64,000 bases of DNA from JBBDMC01 sp963775235 (GTDB lineage Bacteria > Pseudomonadota > Alphaproteobacteria > Rhizobiales > Kaistiaceae): the NCBI GenBank assembly GCA_963775235.1, contig CAVZHY010000001.1, positions 62,001 to 126,000 on the forward strand, written 5' to 3'. Shown piece after piece: positions 16,705 through 26,075 of this stretch; position 1 is the first letter of the stretch; each line of letters opens with the position of its first letter. The notes beneath the pieces were generated by a model that was given only the letters and a program-made list of their open reading frames with translations, had not been told where the DNA came from and searched no databases. The translations under genes were made by a program, and so were the position numbers.

Positions 16705-18075
16705 TCAGCTTACCCGGTTGCGCTCGACCAGGAGGCGCGGGAACTTTGCCGCGCCGGTTTCGGCGAGGTCGCCGGAGGCCGGGCTCTGCCAGCGCATGCC
16801 GAGAATCGCCCCTTTGGCGGCGCCGGAGATGAGGTTGTCGCTGATGACGGCCGAGCCAGCGCCATCGACAACGCTCACCCCGATGCCGACCGGCGCCTGG
16901 CGGATGACATTGCCGGTCGCGGTGACGTCGCGGAGGTAGGGGCCCCAGCCGATCAGCATGCCGATGTTGGGGGCGCCGTCGATGACGTTGCCATTGGCCG
17001 CGGTGTCGGCCTCTACTGCGATGCCGACGCCGAACCCGAGCGGGCCGGGCGGGTAGGGGCCGACGCCGGTCAGGTTGCGCACGATGTTGTTAGACACGAC
17101 AGCCATCCGTCCGCCTTGATCGAAATTGGTGACCGAGATGCCCGTCGCGGCCGTGTCGACGATGTTGTTGGCGATCATGGCGCCTTCAAAACTGAACTCC
17201 GAGAAGATGCCCACCTCGCCGCAGCCCTGGCAGTTGTTGCCGGTGATCTGGACGTTGTTTGACGAGTTGGCGCGAACGGCGGTGAAGGCACAATCGGTAA
17301 TGCGGTTGTTGGTGACGATGACACCATGGGCACGGAAGACGTTGATGCCGTTGCCATTCTGACCGGTGCCGCCGTCCTTTGCCGCGATGCGCTGAACCCG
17401 GTTGCCGCTGACGATGGTGCCGTCGTCGCCGGCGGCGAACCGCCAGACCTGGATGCCGGCATTGCCGCAATCCTGAACCGTGTTGTCAGCTATGGTGAGT
17501 CCGTCAGACTCGATCGCTCGAATGCCGACACTTTGCGCGGTGCCGACGATGTTACCGCTGAGGCGCCCGCCGGAACGGTCAAGCGCGATTCCCGAACGGC
17601 TGCTGCCGATCACAGTGCAGCCCTCAATCGCGATGCCGCGCGAATCGGCGACGTGGATGATACCCGGCACGTAGTCGGCGAGTGGTTGATTGGCGCCGTC
17701 TATCGTCAGGTCCTTCATTGCGACGAGTTCGGCGTGATCGCCGGAGAGCATGGATTGCCCTCCGGCGAACACCAGCCGCGTCGCCCCCGCGACCCCGGAG
17801 AGACGTGTGCGTGCTGGCAGCTTCAACTCGGAGACGACGTAGGTCCCTTCCGGCAGGAACACCTGGCGATCGTCCTCAGAGGCAAGATCCAGAAGCCGCT
17901 GCAACACAGCGCTTTGATTGTCGCTTTGCCCGGGCTTCAGCCCCAGTTCAGCGGCGTTGAGCGTCTCGCGCAGAACCGGTGCGTCGGCGTCTACCGCTGC
18001 ACGCGCGGGGATGACGCCCGCCCCGGCCGCCGCGACACTACCGAGAACCCTGGTGAGGAACGTGCGTCGATCCAC
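16705..18075 (-). CDS. Tat-exported right-handed beta-helix protein (TIGR03808-type)
   Basis: 456 residues starting MDRRTFLTRVLGSVAAAGAG, a twin-arginine signal ending in IPARAAVDADA. The body is a run of parabolic beta-helix repeats with recurrent NNI/GN-V turns (LSGNIVGTAQSVGIRAIESD, VTNNRITDCAFTAVRANSSN), resembling pectate-lyase-like folds. It belongs to a Hyphomicrobiales family of Tat-translocated repetitive proteins of unknown function. The 3' end is convergent with, and 2 bases from, the asparaginase gene. Confidence 0.85.
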   Translation of the reverse strand: MDRRTFLTRVLGSVAAAGAGVIPARAAVDADAPVLRETLNAAELGLKPGQSDNQSAVLQRLLDLASEDDRQVFLPEGTYVVSELKLPARTRLSGVAGATRLVFAGGQSMLSGDHAELVAMKDLTIDGANQPLADYVPGIIHVADSRGIAIEGCTVIGSSRSGIALDRSGGRLSGNIVGTAQSVGIRAIESDGLTIADNTVQDCGNAGIQVWRFAAGDDGTIVSGNRVQRIAAKDGGTGQNGNGINVFRAHGVIVTNNRITDCAFTAVRANSSNNVQITGNNCQGCGEVGIFSEFSFEGAMIANNIVDTAATGISVTNFDQGGRMAVVSNNIVRNLTGVGPYPPGPLGFGVGIAVEADTAANGNVIDGAPNIGMLIGWGPYLRDVTATGNVIRQAPVGIGVSVVDGAGSAVISDNLISGAAKGAILGMRWQSPASGDLAETGAAKFPRLLVERNRVS

Positions 18076-18162
18076 AGGCGGTACTCCAACTTCGAATCCG
18101 CCATCAGCGAGTCAATATCCGTGCCGCCAAATTGTGCCGGAATGGGACAGATCGGCGCTAGC

Positions 18163-20340
18163 TCACAGGTTCGCTCGGGCTGGTTCCTCATAGCCGAGAC
18201 GGCGGTTGAGATCGTGGATGAGCTTTTCCGCCGCTGCCGTGATGACAGTGCCCGGGGTAAAGATGGCTGCCACTCCTGCTTCGTGCAGCGCCTCGTGGTC
18301 CCCTTCGGGAATGATGCCGCCCGCCACTACCATGATGTCGGGGCGGCCGGCCCCCTCTAGAGCGTGTTTCAGCGCCGGCACCAATGTCAGGTGTCCTGCG
18401 GCCAGCGTCGAGATGCCGACGATGTGGACGTCCCTGGCGATGGCGAGCGCGGCGGCCTCCTCAGGGGTCTGGAACAGGGGGCCGAGATCGACGTCGAAGC
18501 CGAGGTCGGCGAGGGCGGAGGCGATGACCTTCTGGCCGCGGTCGTGGCCGTCCTGGCCAATTTTCGCGACGAGGATGCGGGGCGCCCGGCCGTCGTTTCG
18601 CGTGAAACGCTCCACCAGCTGGGTCACCCGCTCTACGGCGCCGCCGGCCGCGCCCACCTGGCGGCGATAGGCGCCGGCGACCCCCTTCGGCTTTGCCTCG
18701 TAGCGGCCGAAGGCCGCCTCCAGCGCATCGCTCATCTCGCCGACCGTCGCCTTGGCCCGCGTCGCGTCGATAGTTGTTGCAAGCAGGTTGCCGCTGCCGG
18801 TGCGGGCGACGTCGGTGAGGGCGGCAAGCGCGGTGCGGGTGACGGCCCCGTCGCGCTCGGCTCGCAGGCGCTTGAGCTTGGCGATCTGGGCGGCGCGCAC
18901 GGCCGAGTTGTCAACTTTGAGCACCTCGATCGGCGTCTCGTCGCGGGAGCGGTAGCGGTTGACGCCGACCACCACCTGCTTGCCGGAATCGATGTCGGCC
19001 TGGGTGAGCGTCGCCGCCGCCTCGATCCGCGATTGCGGCAGGCCGGCCGCGATCGCTTTCGCCATGCCGCCGAGCCTGTCGACCTCCTCGATGTAACCGA
19101 GAGCGCGGGCCGCGAGCTCATAGGTCAGCCGCTCGACATAGAAGGATCCGCCCCAGGGATCGATGATGCGGGGGATACCGGATTCCACCTGGAGGAACAG
19201 CTGGGTGTTGCGCGCGATGCGCGCCGAGAAGTCGGTCGGCAGCGCCAGCGCCTCGTCGAGGGCGTTGGTGTGGAGCGACTGGGTGTGGCCCTGGGTCGCC
19301 GCCATTGCCTCGATGGTGGTCCGCACGACATTGTTGAACGGGTCGTCGGCGGCCAGCGACCAGCCCGACGTCTGGCAGTGGGCGCGGAGCACCAGTGAGC
19401 GGTCGCTCCGCGGGGCAAAACGCTCCTTCATCAGCTTCGCCCAGAGCAGCCGCGCCGCCCTCAGCTTGGCGACCTCCATGAAGAAGTTCATGCCAATGTC
19501 GAAAAAGAAGGACACGCGCGGCGCGAAGGCATCTACCTCGAGGCCGGCGGCTGTGGCTGCGCGCACGTATTCGAGGCCGTCGGCCAGCGTATACGCAAGC
19601 TCGAGGTCGGCCGTCGCGCCCGCTTCCTGCATATGATAGCCGCTGACCGAAATAGGGTTGAACTTCGGCATGTTGGCAGCGGTGTAGGCGACGATGTCGG
19701 CCACGATCCGAAGCGAGGCTTCCGGCGGATAGATGTACGTATTGCGGACCATGAATTCCTTGAGGATGTCGTTCTGGATGGTCCCCGACAGTGCCACCTG
19801 CGGCACCCCCTGCTCTTCCGCCGCGACGATGTAGAGCGCCATGACGGGCAGCACCGCACCGTTCATCGTCATCGACACGCTGATCTCGCCGAGCGGGATT
19901 CCGTCGAAGAGCGTGAGCATGTCGTAGATCGAGTCGATCGCGACACCCGCCATGCCGACGTCGCCGGCAATCCGCGGGTTGTCCGAATCGTAGCCCCGGT
20001 GGGTGGGCAGGTCGAAGGCGACCGACAGGCCCTTCTGTCCGCCGGCGAGGTTGCGCCTGTAGAAGGCGTTGGAATCCTCCGCGGTGGAGAAGCCGGCATA
20101 CTGGCGGATCGTCCACGGCTTCTCGACGTACATTGTCGGATAGGGGCCACGGAGGTAAGGCGGCAGCCCCGGCCACGTGTCGAGGAAATCAAGTCCGACC
20201 AAGTCAGTGGCCCCGTACAACTCCTTGACCGGGATGCCAGCTGGCGTCTTCCACGCCGACGATGACTGCAGCAGGCGCGGTTCGGGCGGTCGCCACGCGA
20301 CCGTGCTGAAGTCGGGCAGCGAGGACGAGCGCGGGCTCAT
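18163..20340 (-). CDS. scpA: Methylmalonyl-CoA mutase, large (alpha) subunit
   Basis: 725 residues. The N-terminal catalytic TIM barrel has ATDLVGLDFLDTWPGLPPYL, RQYAGFSTAEDSNAFYRRNL and SMTMNGAVLPVMALYIVAAE. The C-terminal cobalamin domain has RILVAKIGQDGHDRGQKVIA with the DGHDRG cobalt-ligand motif. It interconverts (R)-methylmalonyl-CoA and succinyl-CoA, feeding propionyl-CoA carbon into the TCA cycle. The ATG overlaps the stop of the small subunit gene. No MeaB/ArgK chaperone or epimerase gene is present in the window. Confidence 0.95.
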   Translation of the reverse strand: MSPRSSSLPDFSTVAWRPPEPRLLQSSSAWKTPAGIPVKELYGATDLVGLDFLDTWPGLPPYLRGPYPTMYVEKPWTIRQYAGFSTAEDSNAFYRRNLAGGQKGLSVAFDLPTHRGYDSDNPRIAGDVGMAGVAIDSIYDMLTLFDGIPLGEISVSMTMNGAVLPVMALYIVAAEEQGVPQVALSGTIQNDILKEFMVRNTYIYPPEASLRIVADIVAYTAANMPKFNPISVSGYHMQEAGATADLELAYTLADGLEYVRAATAAGLEVDAFAPRVSFFFDIGMNFFMEVAKLRAARLLWAKLMKERFAPRSDRSLVLRAHCQTSGWSLAADDPFNNVVRTTIEAMAATQGHTQSLHTNALDEALALPTDFSARIARNTQLFLQVESGIPRIIDPWGGSFYVERLTYELAARALGYIEEVDRLGGMAKAIAAGLPQSRIEAAATLTQADIDSGKQVVVGVNRYRSRDETPIEVLKVDNSAVRAAQIAKLKRLRAERDGAVTRTALAALTDVARTGSGNLLATTIDATRAKATVGEMSDALEAAFGRYEAKPKGVAGAYRRQVGAAGGAVERVTQLVERFTRNDGRAPRILVAKIGQDGHDRGQKVIASALADLGFDVDLGPLFQTPEEAAALAIARDVHIVGISTLAAGHLTLVPALKHALEGAGRPDIMVVAGGIIPEGDHEALHEAGVAAIFTPGTVITAAAEKLIHDLNRRLGYEEPARANL

Positions 20341-21770
20341 GCCGGTCCCGGTGCGACTTCGAACGCTTCAGACAGGCGCGTGAAAACCAGCGGTTCGACT
20401 TCCTCGACGGCTTCGCCACCAGGTGGCATGGGGCGGCGGGCGAACCCTGCCTCACCCGCGCTTTTCCGTTCATCAACGTAGGCGTTGACGCCAACCATCA
20501 GCGTGGCGCGGTCGCGCACGCGCTTCAGACGGGCATCGCGTACGGCGGCAATCTTCTTCTGGAGCGTTCCAGCGACCAGCGCGGCGTGAATGCCGCCTGC
20601 CGCTTCGATCGCCTGGAATTTCCCCCAGGCGACGGCAGCCAGGTCGGCGGTCAGGGCTTCAATGGCGCCTGATCCCGCGCCGGGGTCCGCGACCCGGAAC
20701 ACGTGGGCCTCGTCGGCGAGAATCGATTGGGCGTGGCGGGCGAGCCGGTCCGCAAGCGGATCGAGGCCAGCGGACACCGCGTCGAATGGCAGCACGGTAA
20801 TCGAGTCAGCGCCGCCGACGGCGGCTGCGAAGGCGGCCGTAGCTGTCCGCAAGATGTTGGTATGGGGATCGCGTGCGCTCATTATCCGCCAAGCGGTTTC
20901 GGCATGGATCGGCAACGGCCGCGCCGTGACGCCAGCGGCCTCGAACACGCGAGCGGTGAGAAGCCGGGCAGCACGTAACTTTGCAATGGTCAGGAACTGG
21001 TCGGCGCCGGCGGCGAGCGCGACGGCGATCCTGTTCGCGGCCGCCTCGTGGGCATACCCGCCCGCCTCGAACCGGCGGAGCAGCCAGACGACCGTCGCCA
21101 GAACCGCCGCCAGCTCCTGCGCCTCCGAGGCGCCGCCAGCGTGCCACAACCGCCCGTCGGCGATGGCGACCGTGCCATGAAGAACGCGTGCATCCAACGA
21201 GCCCGCCAGCGCGGTAATTTCTGCCGCACTTTCGTCGACGCCCCGCTCGCAGCCTCCGACGGCAGCGAGGGTGGCGATCGGGTCGAAAGCCAGGGTCAAA
21301 CGCCACTGTTGGCGGACTGCCGCGTCCACGAACTCTTGTGCCAGCGGTGGTGTCGCTTCTCCGGCATCGAGTGCGAGGAAGGCCGCTTCGGGCAGGGCGC
21401 CGAACAAGGCGCGAACGAGGGTGGAAACGGTGGTGGGCCGCAGCTCGCCAGGGAGAGGATGGGCACTTGTGGCAAACACCGCAGCGATGCCATCGGCGCC
21501 GCCAGCGATAGCGTCCGCGCACTGCTGCATCGCGGGCACCACGCGGGGCGCCCTCAGGCGCTGAACGATCCGCCAGCGCTCGCCGGGTGGCCGGCCAGGG
21601 ATGACCTGTCCGTCAGCAGGCCGGCCATAGATCGGGCCCACAGTGATGCCATCGTCGCTGAGGCTTGCAAGGTCTTGGAGGCGCTGTCCGCCCGAACGGG
21701 CGAGAAGCGCGCGCCAGTCGGCCGCGGTGTATGGAGCAAAGCCAGCCGCAAGCGGCAATGAAGAAGTCAT
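20337..21770 (-). CDS. mutA: Methylmalonyl-CoA mutase, small (beta) subunit
   Basis: 477 residues with the mutase barrel (DDGITVGPIYGRPADG, RPLPIHAETAWRIMSARDPH, VEEVEPLVFTRLSEAFE) but no C-terminal DGHDRG cobalamin motif, as expected of the non-catalytic beta subunit of the heterodimer. The arrangement small then large subunit with a 4-base overlap is the standard one. Confidence 0.88.
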   Translation of the reverse strand: MTSSLPLAAGFAPYTAADWRALLARSGGQRLQDLASLSDDGITVGPIYGRPADGQVIPGRPPGERWRIVQRLRAPRVVPAMQQCADAIAGGADGIAAVFATSAHPLPGELRPTTVSTLVRALFGALPEAAFLALDAGEATPPLAQEFVDAAVRQQWRLTLAFDPIATLAAVGGCERGVDESAAEITALAGSLDARVLHGTVAIADGRLWHAGGASEAQELAAVLATVVWLLRRFEAGGYAHEAAANRIAVALAAGADQFLTIAKLRAARLLTARVFEAAGVTARPLPIHAETAWRIMSARDPHTNILRTATAAFAAAVGGADSITVLPFDAVSAGLDPLADRLARHAQSILADEAHVFRVADPGAGSGAIEALTADLAAVAWGKFQAIEAAGGIHAALVAGTLQKKIAAVRDARLKRVRDRATLMVGVNAYVDERKSAGEAGFARRPMPPGGEAVEEVEPLVFTRLSEAFEVAPGPA

Positions 21771-21827
21771 CGTTCAGAATACGCCGGCGATCGCTCAAAA
21801 TCGCTGGGTTATAACAGGGGCGGCGCC

Positions 21828-22172
21828 TTAAACGAACTGGTTGAGGCCGGGAATGGCGTTGATCACCGCATCGACCGTAGCGTCGCCAGCCCGTTGGCGC
21901 GCATATACCACGAAGTCGCTTGTCACCTGCTGAACGGCAGTGAGGCTGAGGCCGGCGCTCGAAAGGTCGTTGAATACGCCCATGACTCCGCCACCGCCGC
22001 CCGAGGCCTCCGCAGCGAGCTCCCGGGCGCCCGGGAGCTTGTTCAGCAGCGCCTGCGCAGTCTCGGCCGGCGCCTCCCGCGACAGGAAATTCACGATGAT
22101 CGCGAGCGCCTTGCGGGCGCGCGCCTCGTCAATGCCGGCGTCTATGCCGATCTTTGCAATCAACTCGTCCAT
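21828..22172 (-). CDS. Small DUF2267/DUF2780-like protein
   Basis: 114 residues: MDELIAKIGIDAGIDEARAR, an internal AREAPAETAQALLNKLPGA-like stretch, a Gly run (SGGGGGVMGVFNDL) and a helical C-terminus ending INAIPGLNQFV. The spacing of two helical halves around a glycine linker matches small bacterial proteins of the DUF2267/2780 type, whose function is unknown. It is a stand-alone gene between mutA and the divergent M20 peptidase. Confidence 0.6.
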   Translation of the reverse strand: MDELIAKIGIDAGIDEARARKALAIIVNFLSREAPAETAQALLNKLPGARELAAEASGGGGGVMGVFNDLSSAGLSLTAVQQVTSDFVVYARQRAGDATVDAVINAIPGLNQFV

Positions 22173-22296
22173 GGGTCACATCCTTGGCTCGGAGGCGCAT
22201 GTCACCCGACATGGCCGCGATTTGCAAGCTTGCGCCAGCTTTCCCGACCGCCCTTCGCGTTCTAACGTGTCGTGAGCAACCCCCTACGAGGACGCC

Positions 22297-23667
22297 ATGC
22301 TCGATTCCGTGCTCGCTTATGTCGATGACCATCTCTCGTCGAGCCTTGAACGTCTGTTCGCGCTGCTGCGCATCGAGAGCATCTCGACCGACCCCGCCTA
22401 TGCCGGATCGTGTCGCGCAGCAGCCGAATGGCTCACCACCGAATTGTCGGCCATGGGCTTTGCGGCGGAACCGCGCCCAACGCCCGGCCATCCAATCGTC
22501 GTCGCCCATCGCGACGGACCCGGTTCGCACGTCATGTTTTACGGGCACTACGACGTTCAGCCGGTGGATCCGATCGACCTGTGGGAGACGCCACCCTTCG
22601 AGCCCCGTCTGGTGACGGTCGCCGGTGACCGCAAGGTGATCGCGGCGCGCGGCGCCTGCGACGACAAGGGCCAGCTGATGACCTTCGTCGAGGCGGTGCG
22701 GGCGTGGACAGAGGTCACCGGCAGCCTGCCGCTGAAGCTCACCATGCTGCTCGAAGGCGAGGAGGAATTGGGCAGCACCAACTTAAAGCCTTTCCTCAAG
22801 GCCAACGCCGAGGAGTTGAAGGCCGATCTGGCGCTCGTCTGCGACACCGAAATGTGGAGCCGGGACCATCCGGCGATCACGACGTCCCTCCGCGGCCTCG
22901 TCGCCGAAGAGGTGACTGTCACGGCAGCCAATCGCGACCTTCACTCCGGTCTCTTTGGCGGCCCCGCCCGCAACCCGATCCACGTGCTCGCAGGCGTCCT
23001 CGCTACGCTTCACGACGACGACGGAAGAGTGACGCTGCCGGGTTTCTATGACGGGGTGGGCGAGGTGCCCGAGGAGATCAGGCGCCAATGGGCGGCGCTT
23101 GGCTTCGACCCGGCCCGGTTCCTGGGCGATGTCGGCCTGTCGGAGCCCGCCGGCGAGCGCGGCCGCTCGGTGCTGGAGATGCTGTGGGCGCGGCCGACGT
23201 GCGAGGTGAACGGCGTGGTCGGCGGCTACATCGACCGCGGCTTCAAGACGGTGATTCCGGCGAAGGCGAGCGCCAAGGTGTCCTTCCGGCTGGTTGGCGA
23301 TCAGGATCCGGAGCGTATCCGGACGAGCTTCCGCGACTTCGTCCGGGCGAGGATGCCGGCCGACTGCTCCGCCGCGTTCGCCGCGTTCGGCGGCGGCGGC
23401 GGGCTAAGCCTGCCGCTGGACGGAGCTGGCTCGGAACGCGCCCGGGCGCTCGCAGACGAATGGGGGGTGGAGACGGCGCTGATCGGCGGCGGCGGCTCGA
23501 TTCCCGTGGTCGCCGACGTTAAGGAGGTCCTCGGCATGGACTCCCTGATGGTCGGCTTTGGCCTCGACGACGACCGCATCCATTCGCCGAATGAGAAGTA
23601 TGATCTTTCGAGTTTCCACGGCGGCATCCGCTCGTGGGCGCGCATTCTGGCGGCGTTGCCGGGATAG
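22297..23667 (+). CDS. M20 family dipeptidase/deacylase
   Basis: 456 residues. Metal ligands and catalytic residues appear in order: VMFYGHYDVQPVDP (His and Asp), ARGACDDKGQLMTFVEA (bridging Asp), LLEGEEELGSTNL (catalytic and metal Glu), and a lid domain followed by HSPNEKYDLSSFHGG. The architecture is that of carnosinase/PepV-like M20 peptidases. Start ATG follows GAGGAC. The next gene begins 71 bases downstream. Confidence 0.88.
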   Translation: MLDSVLAYVDDHLSSSLERLFALLRIESISTDPAYAGSCRAAAEWLTTELSAMGFAAEPRPTPGHPIVVAHRDGPGSHVMFYGHYDVQPVDPIDLWETPPFEPRLVTVAGDRKVIAARGACDDKGQLMTFVEAVRAWTEVTGSLPLKLTMLLEGEEELGSTNLKPFLKANAEELKADLALVCDTEMWSRDHPAITTSLRGLVAEEVTVTAANRDLHSGLFGGPARNPIHVLAGVLATLHDDDGRVTLPGFYDGVGEVPEEIRRQWAALGFDPARFLGDVGLSEPAGERGRSVLEMLWARPTCEVNGVVGGYIDRGFKTVIPAKASAKVSFRLVGDQDPERIRTSFRDFVRARMPADCSAAFAAFGGGGGLSLPLDGAGSERARALADEWGVETALIGGGGSIPVVADVKEVLGMDSLMVGFGLDDDRIHSPNEKYDLSSFHGGIRSWARILAALPG

Positions 23668-23738
23668 TGAACGCAGCCATTGCGGCCATCGGTGGCCAAA
23701 CCTATAAGCCGCCGACCATTGAAGGAGACAGCGGGGCA

Positions 23739-25310
23739 ATGACCGTTCTGCAACCCGGCAAGGTCTATCTCGGCACCAGCACGCGGCCGGAATATGTCAA
23801 CCTGCCCTACGCCAACCGCCACGGCCTCGTCACCGGCGCCACCGGCACCGGCAAGACCGTGTCGCTGCAGATCATGGCGGAAGGGTTCTCCAAGGCCGGA
23901 GTGCCGGTGTTCTGCGCCGACATCAAGGGCGACGTCTCCGGCCTGGCGATGGCCGGCGAGCCCAAGGACTTCCTGACCAAGCGCGCCGAGACCATCGGCT
24001 TTGCCGACGAATACAAGTTCGAGGCATTTCCGGTCGTCTTCTGGGACCTGTTCGGCAAGGACGGCCACCCGATCCGCACCACGGTTTCGGAGATGGGGCC
24101 GCTGTTGCTCTCGCGCCTTCTCAACCTCAACGACACCCAGGAGGGCGTGCTCAACATCGCCTTCCGCCTGGCCGACGACGAGGGGCTGCTGCTCCTCGAC
24201 CTCAAGGATTTGCAGGCGCTGCTGCCCTACGTCGCCGAGAAGGCGGACGAACTGAAGGTGCGCTACGGCAACGTCTCCAAGGCGTCGGTCGGCGCCGTGC
24301 AGCGCGCGCTGCTGGTGCTCGACGAGCAGGGCGGCGAGCAGTTCTTCGGCGAGCCGGCGCTGCCGATCGGCGAACTGATGCGCACCACCACCGACGGGCG
24401 CGGCATGATCAACGTGCTCGCCGCGACCACGCTGATGCAATCGCCGCGGCTCTACGCGACGTTTCTGCTGTGGCTGATGTCGGAGCTGTTCGAGGAGCTG
24501 CCCGAGATCGGCGACCCGGAAAAGCCGCGACTGGTATTCTTCTTCGACGAGGCGCACCTCCTGTTCGACGACGCACCGAAAGCGCTGCTCGACAAGATCG
24601 AGCAGGTGGTGCGGCTCATCCGCTCCAAGGGTGTGGGCGTCTATTTCGTGACGCAGAACCCGCTGGACGTGCCCGACGACGTGCTCGCTCAGCTCGGCAA
24701 CCGGGTCCAGCATGCGCTGCGCGCCTACTCGCCGCGCGAGCAGAAGGCGGTGAAGGCCGCCGCCGACACCTTCCGGCCCAACCCGGCGTTCTCCGCCTAC
24801 GAGGCGATCACCCAGCTCGGCGTCGGCGAGGCGCTGGTCTCGACGCTGGAAGACAAGGGCATCCCGTCGATGGTCGAACGCACGCTGATCCGGCCGCCGT
24901 CGTCGCGGATCGGCGCCATCACCGATGAAGAGCGCCGCAAGGTCATCGCCATGAGCCCGATCGGCACCATCTACGACAAGCCGGTCGACCGGGAGTCGGC
25001 GTTCGAGGTGCTGTCGACGCGCGTCGAGACCAAGGTGACGACCGAGGTCGTGGAGCCGGCGCCGGAGGAGAAGGACACCGGCGGGGGCGGCATCGGCGGG
25101 GCGCTCGGTGGTATCTTCGGGACCAATCGGGCTCGCGGCAAACGGTTGACGACGACCCAGCGCGTCGCCCGCTCTGTCACACGAACCGTTACGACGCGGG
25201 TCGCTGGTGGTCTCGCCGCCGAGATCGGCAAGGAGGTCGGCGGCACGCTCGGCGGCTCGATCGGTCGCGCCATCGTCCGGGGGGTGCTCGGCGGCATCCT
25301 CAGGAGCTGA
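23739..25310 (+). CDS. HerA-like ATPase (DUF853 family)
   Basis: The frame is open upstream to 23634, but ATG 23739 follows a strong GAAGGAG site and gives a 523-residue protein matching the family start (VYLGTSTRPEYVNLPYANRH). Walker A is GATGTGKTVSLQ, Walker B is LVFFFDEAHLLFDD, and the C-terminal tail is rich in Gly (GGGGIGGALGGIFG). DUF853 proteins are hexameric FtsK-HerA-type ATPases of poorly known role, implicated in DNA translocation. It stands alone here, without a NurA partner. Confidence 0.88.
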   Translation: MTVLQPGKVYLGTSTRPEYVNLPYANRHGLVTGATGTGKTVSLQIMAEGFSKAGVPVFCADIKGDVSGLAMAGEPKDFLTKRAETIGFADEYKFEAFPVVFWDLFGKDGHPIRTTVSEMGPLLLSRLLNLNDTQEGVLNIAFRLADDEGLLLLDLKDLQALLPYVAEKADELKVRYGNVSKASVGAVQRALLVLDEQGGEQFFGEPALPIGELMRTTTDGRGMINVLAATTLMQSPRLYATFLLWLMSELFEELPEIGDPEKPRLVFFFDEAHLLFDDAPKALLDKIEQVVRLIRSKGVGVYFVTQNPLDVPDDVLAQLGNRVQHALRAYSPREQKAVKAAADTFRPNPAFSAYEAITQLGVGEALVSTLEDKGIPSMVERTLIRPPSSRIGAITDEERRKVIAMSPIGTIYDKPVDRESAFEVLSTRVETKVTTEVVEPAPEEKDTGGGGIGGALGGIFGTNRARGKRLTTTQRVARSVTRTVTTRVAGGLAAEIGKEVGGTLGGSIGRAIVRGVLGGILRS

Positions 25311-25433
25311 GCCTCGCCTGTTGTCGGACGCCGGGCCGGGGCCTATGTTCCCGCTCGAGCCATCCTTTTCCCCGCGGTGATCCGCCGAACGATCACAGCG
25401 GCCGCCCTGCCATCCAATTCAGAGGAGAACGCC

Positions 25434-26042
25434 ATGGCATTCGAACTTCCCGCGCTGCCGTACGATTACGAGGCGTTGCAACCGTACATGTCGAAGGAGA
25501 CTCTCGAGTATCACCACGACAAGCATCACCAGGCCTACGTCACCAACGGCAATAACCTGCTGAAGGGATCGGGACTGGAAGACAAGAGCCTCGAGGATAT
25601 CGTCAAGCAGAGCTATTCGAAAAACGCCGGTCTCTTCAACAATGCGGGCCAGCACTACAACCACATCCACTTCTGGAAGTGGATGAAAAAGGGCGGGGGC
25701 GGCAATAAGCTACCTGGCGCACTGGCGAAAGCGATCGATTCCGATCTCGGCGGCTACGACAAATTCCGCGCCGACTTCATTCAGGCCGGCGTCAGCCAGT
25801 TCGGGTCGGGCTGGTGCTGGATTTCCGCGCGTGACGGCAAGCTCTCGATCACCAAGACGCCGAACGGCGAGAATCCGTTGGTCCACGGCGGCACACCGAT
25901 CCTCGGCTGCGACGTGTGGGAGCATTCCTACTACATCGATTACCGCAACGCGCGGCCGAAGTACCTCGAAGCGTTTGTCGACAACCTCATCAACTGGGAC
26001 CACGTGCTCGAGATGTTCGAGAAGGCTGCCGCGCACGCCTGA
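25434..26042 (+). CDS. sodB: Superoxide dismutase (Fe/Mn type)
   Basis: 202 residues from ATG 25434, chosen because AGAGGAGA precedes it and the family N-terminus (FELPALPYDYEALQPYMSKE) starts there. Metal ligands are seen in YHHDKHHQAYV, NNAGQHYNHIHFWKWM, and CDVWEHSYYIDYRN. The Gln in the NNAGQHYNH block marks the Fe-type. It dismutates superoxide in the cytoplasm. Confidence 0.95.
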   Translation: MAFELPALPYDYEALQPYMSKETLEYHHDKHHQAYVTNGNNLLKGSGLEDKSLEDIVKQSYSKNAGLFNNAGQHYNHIHFWKWMKKGGGGNKLPGALAKAIDSDLGGYDKFRADFIQAGVSQFGSGWCWISARDGKLSITKTPNGENPLVHGGTPILGCDVWEHSYYIDYRNARPKYLEAFVDNLINWDHVLEMFEKAAAHA

Positions 26043-26075
26043 CGCGCCGGAGCCGGCAACTCTACGGCTCTTCTC

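Noticed and set aside
17326..18360. 344-codon plus-strand frame opposite the beta-helix protein
   Set aside because: Shadow; the minus strand has a Tat signal and regular beta-helix repeats.
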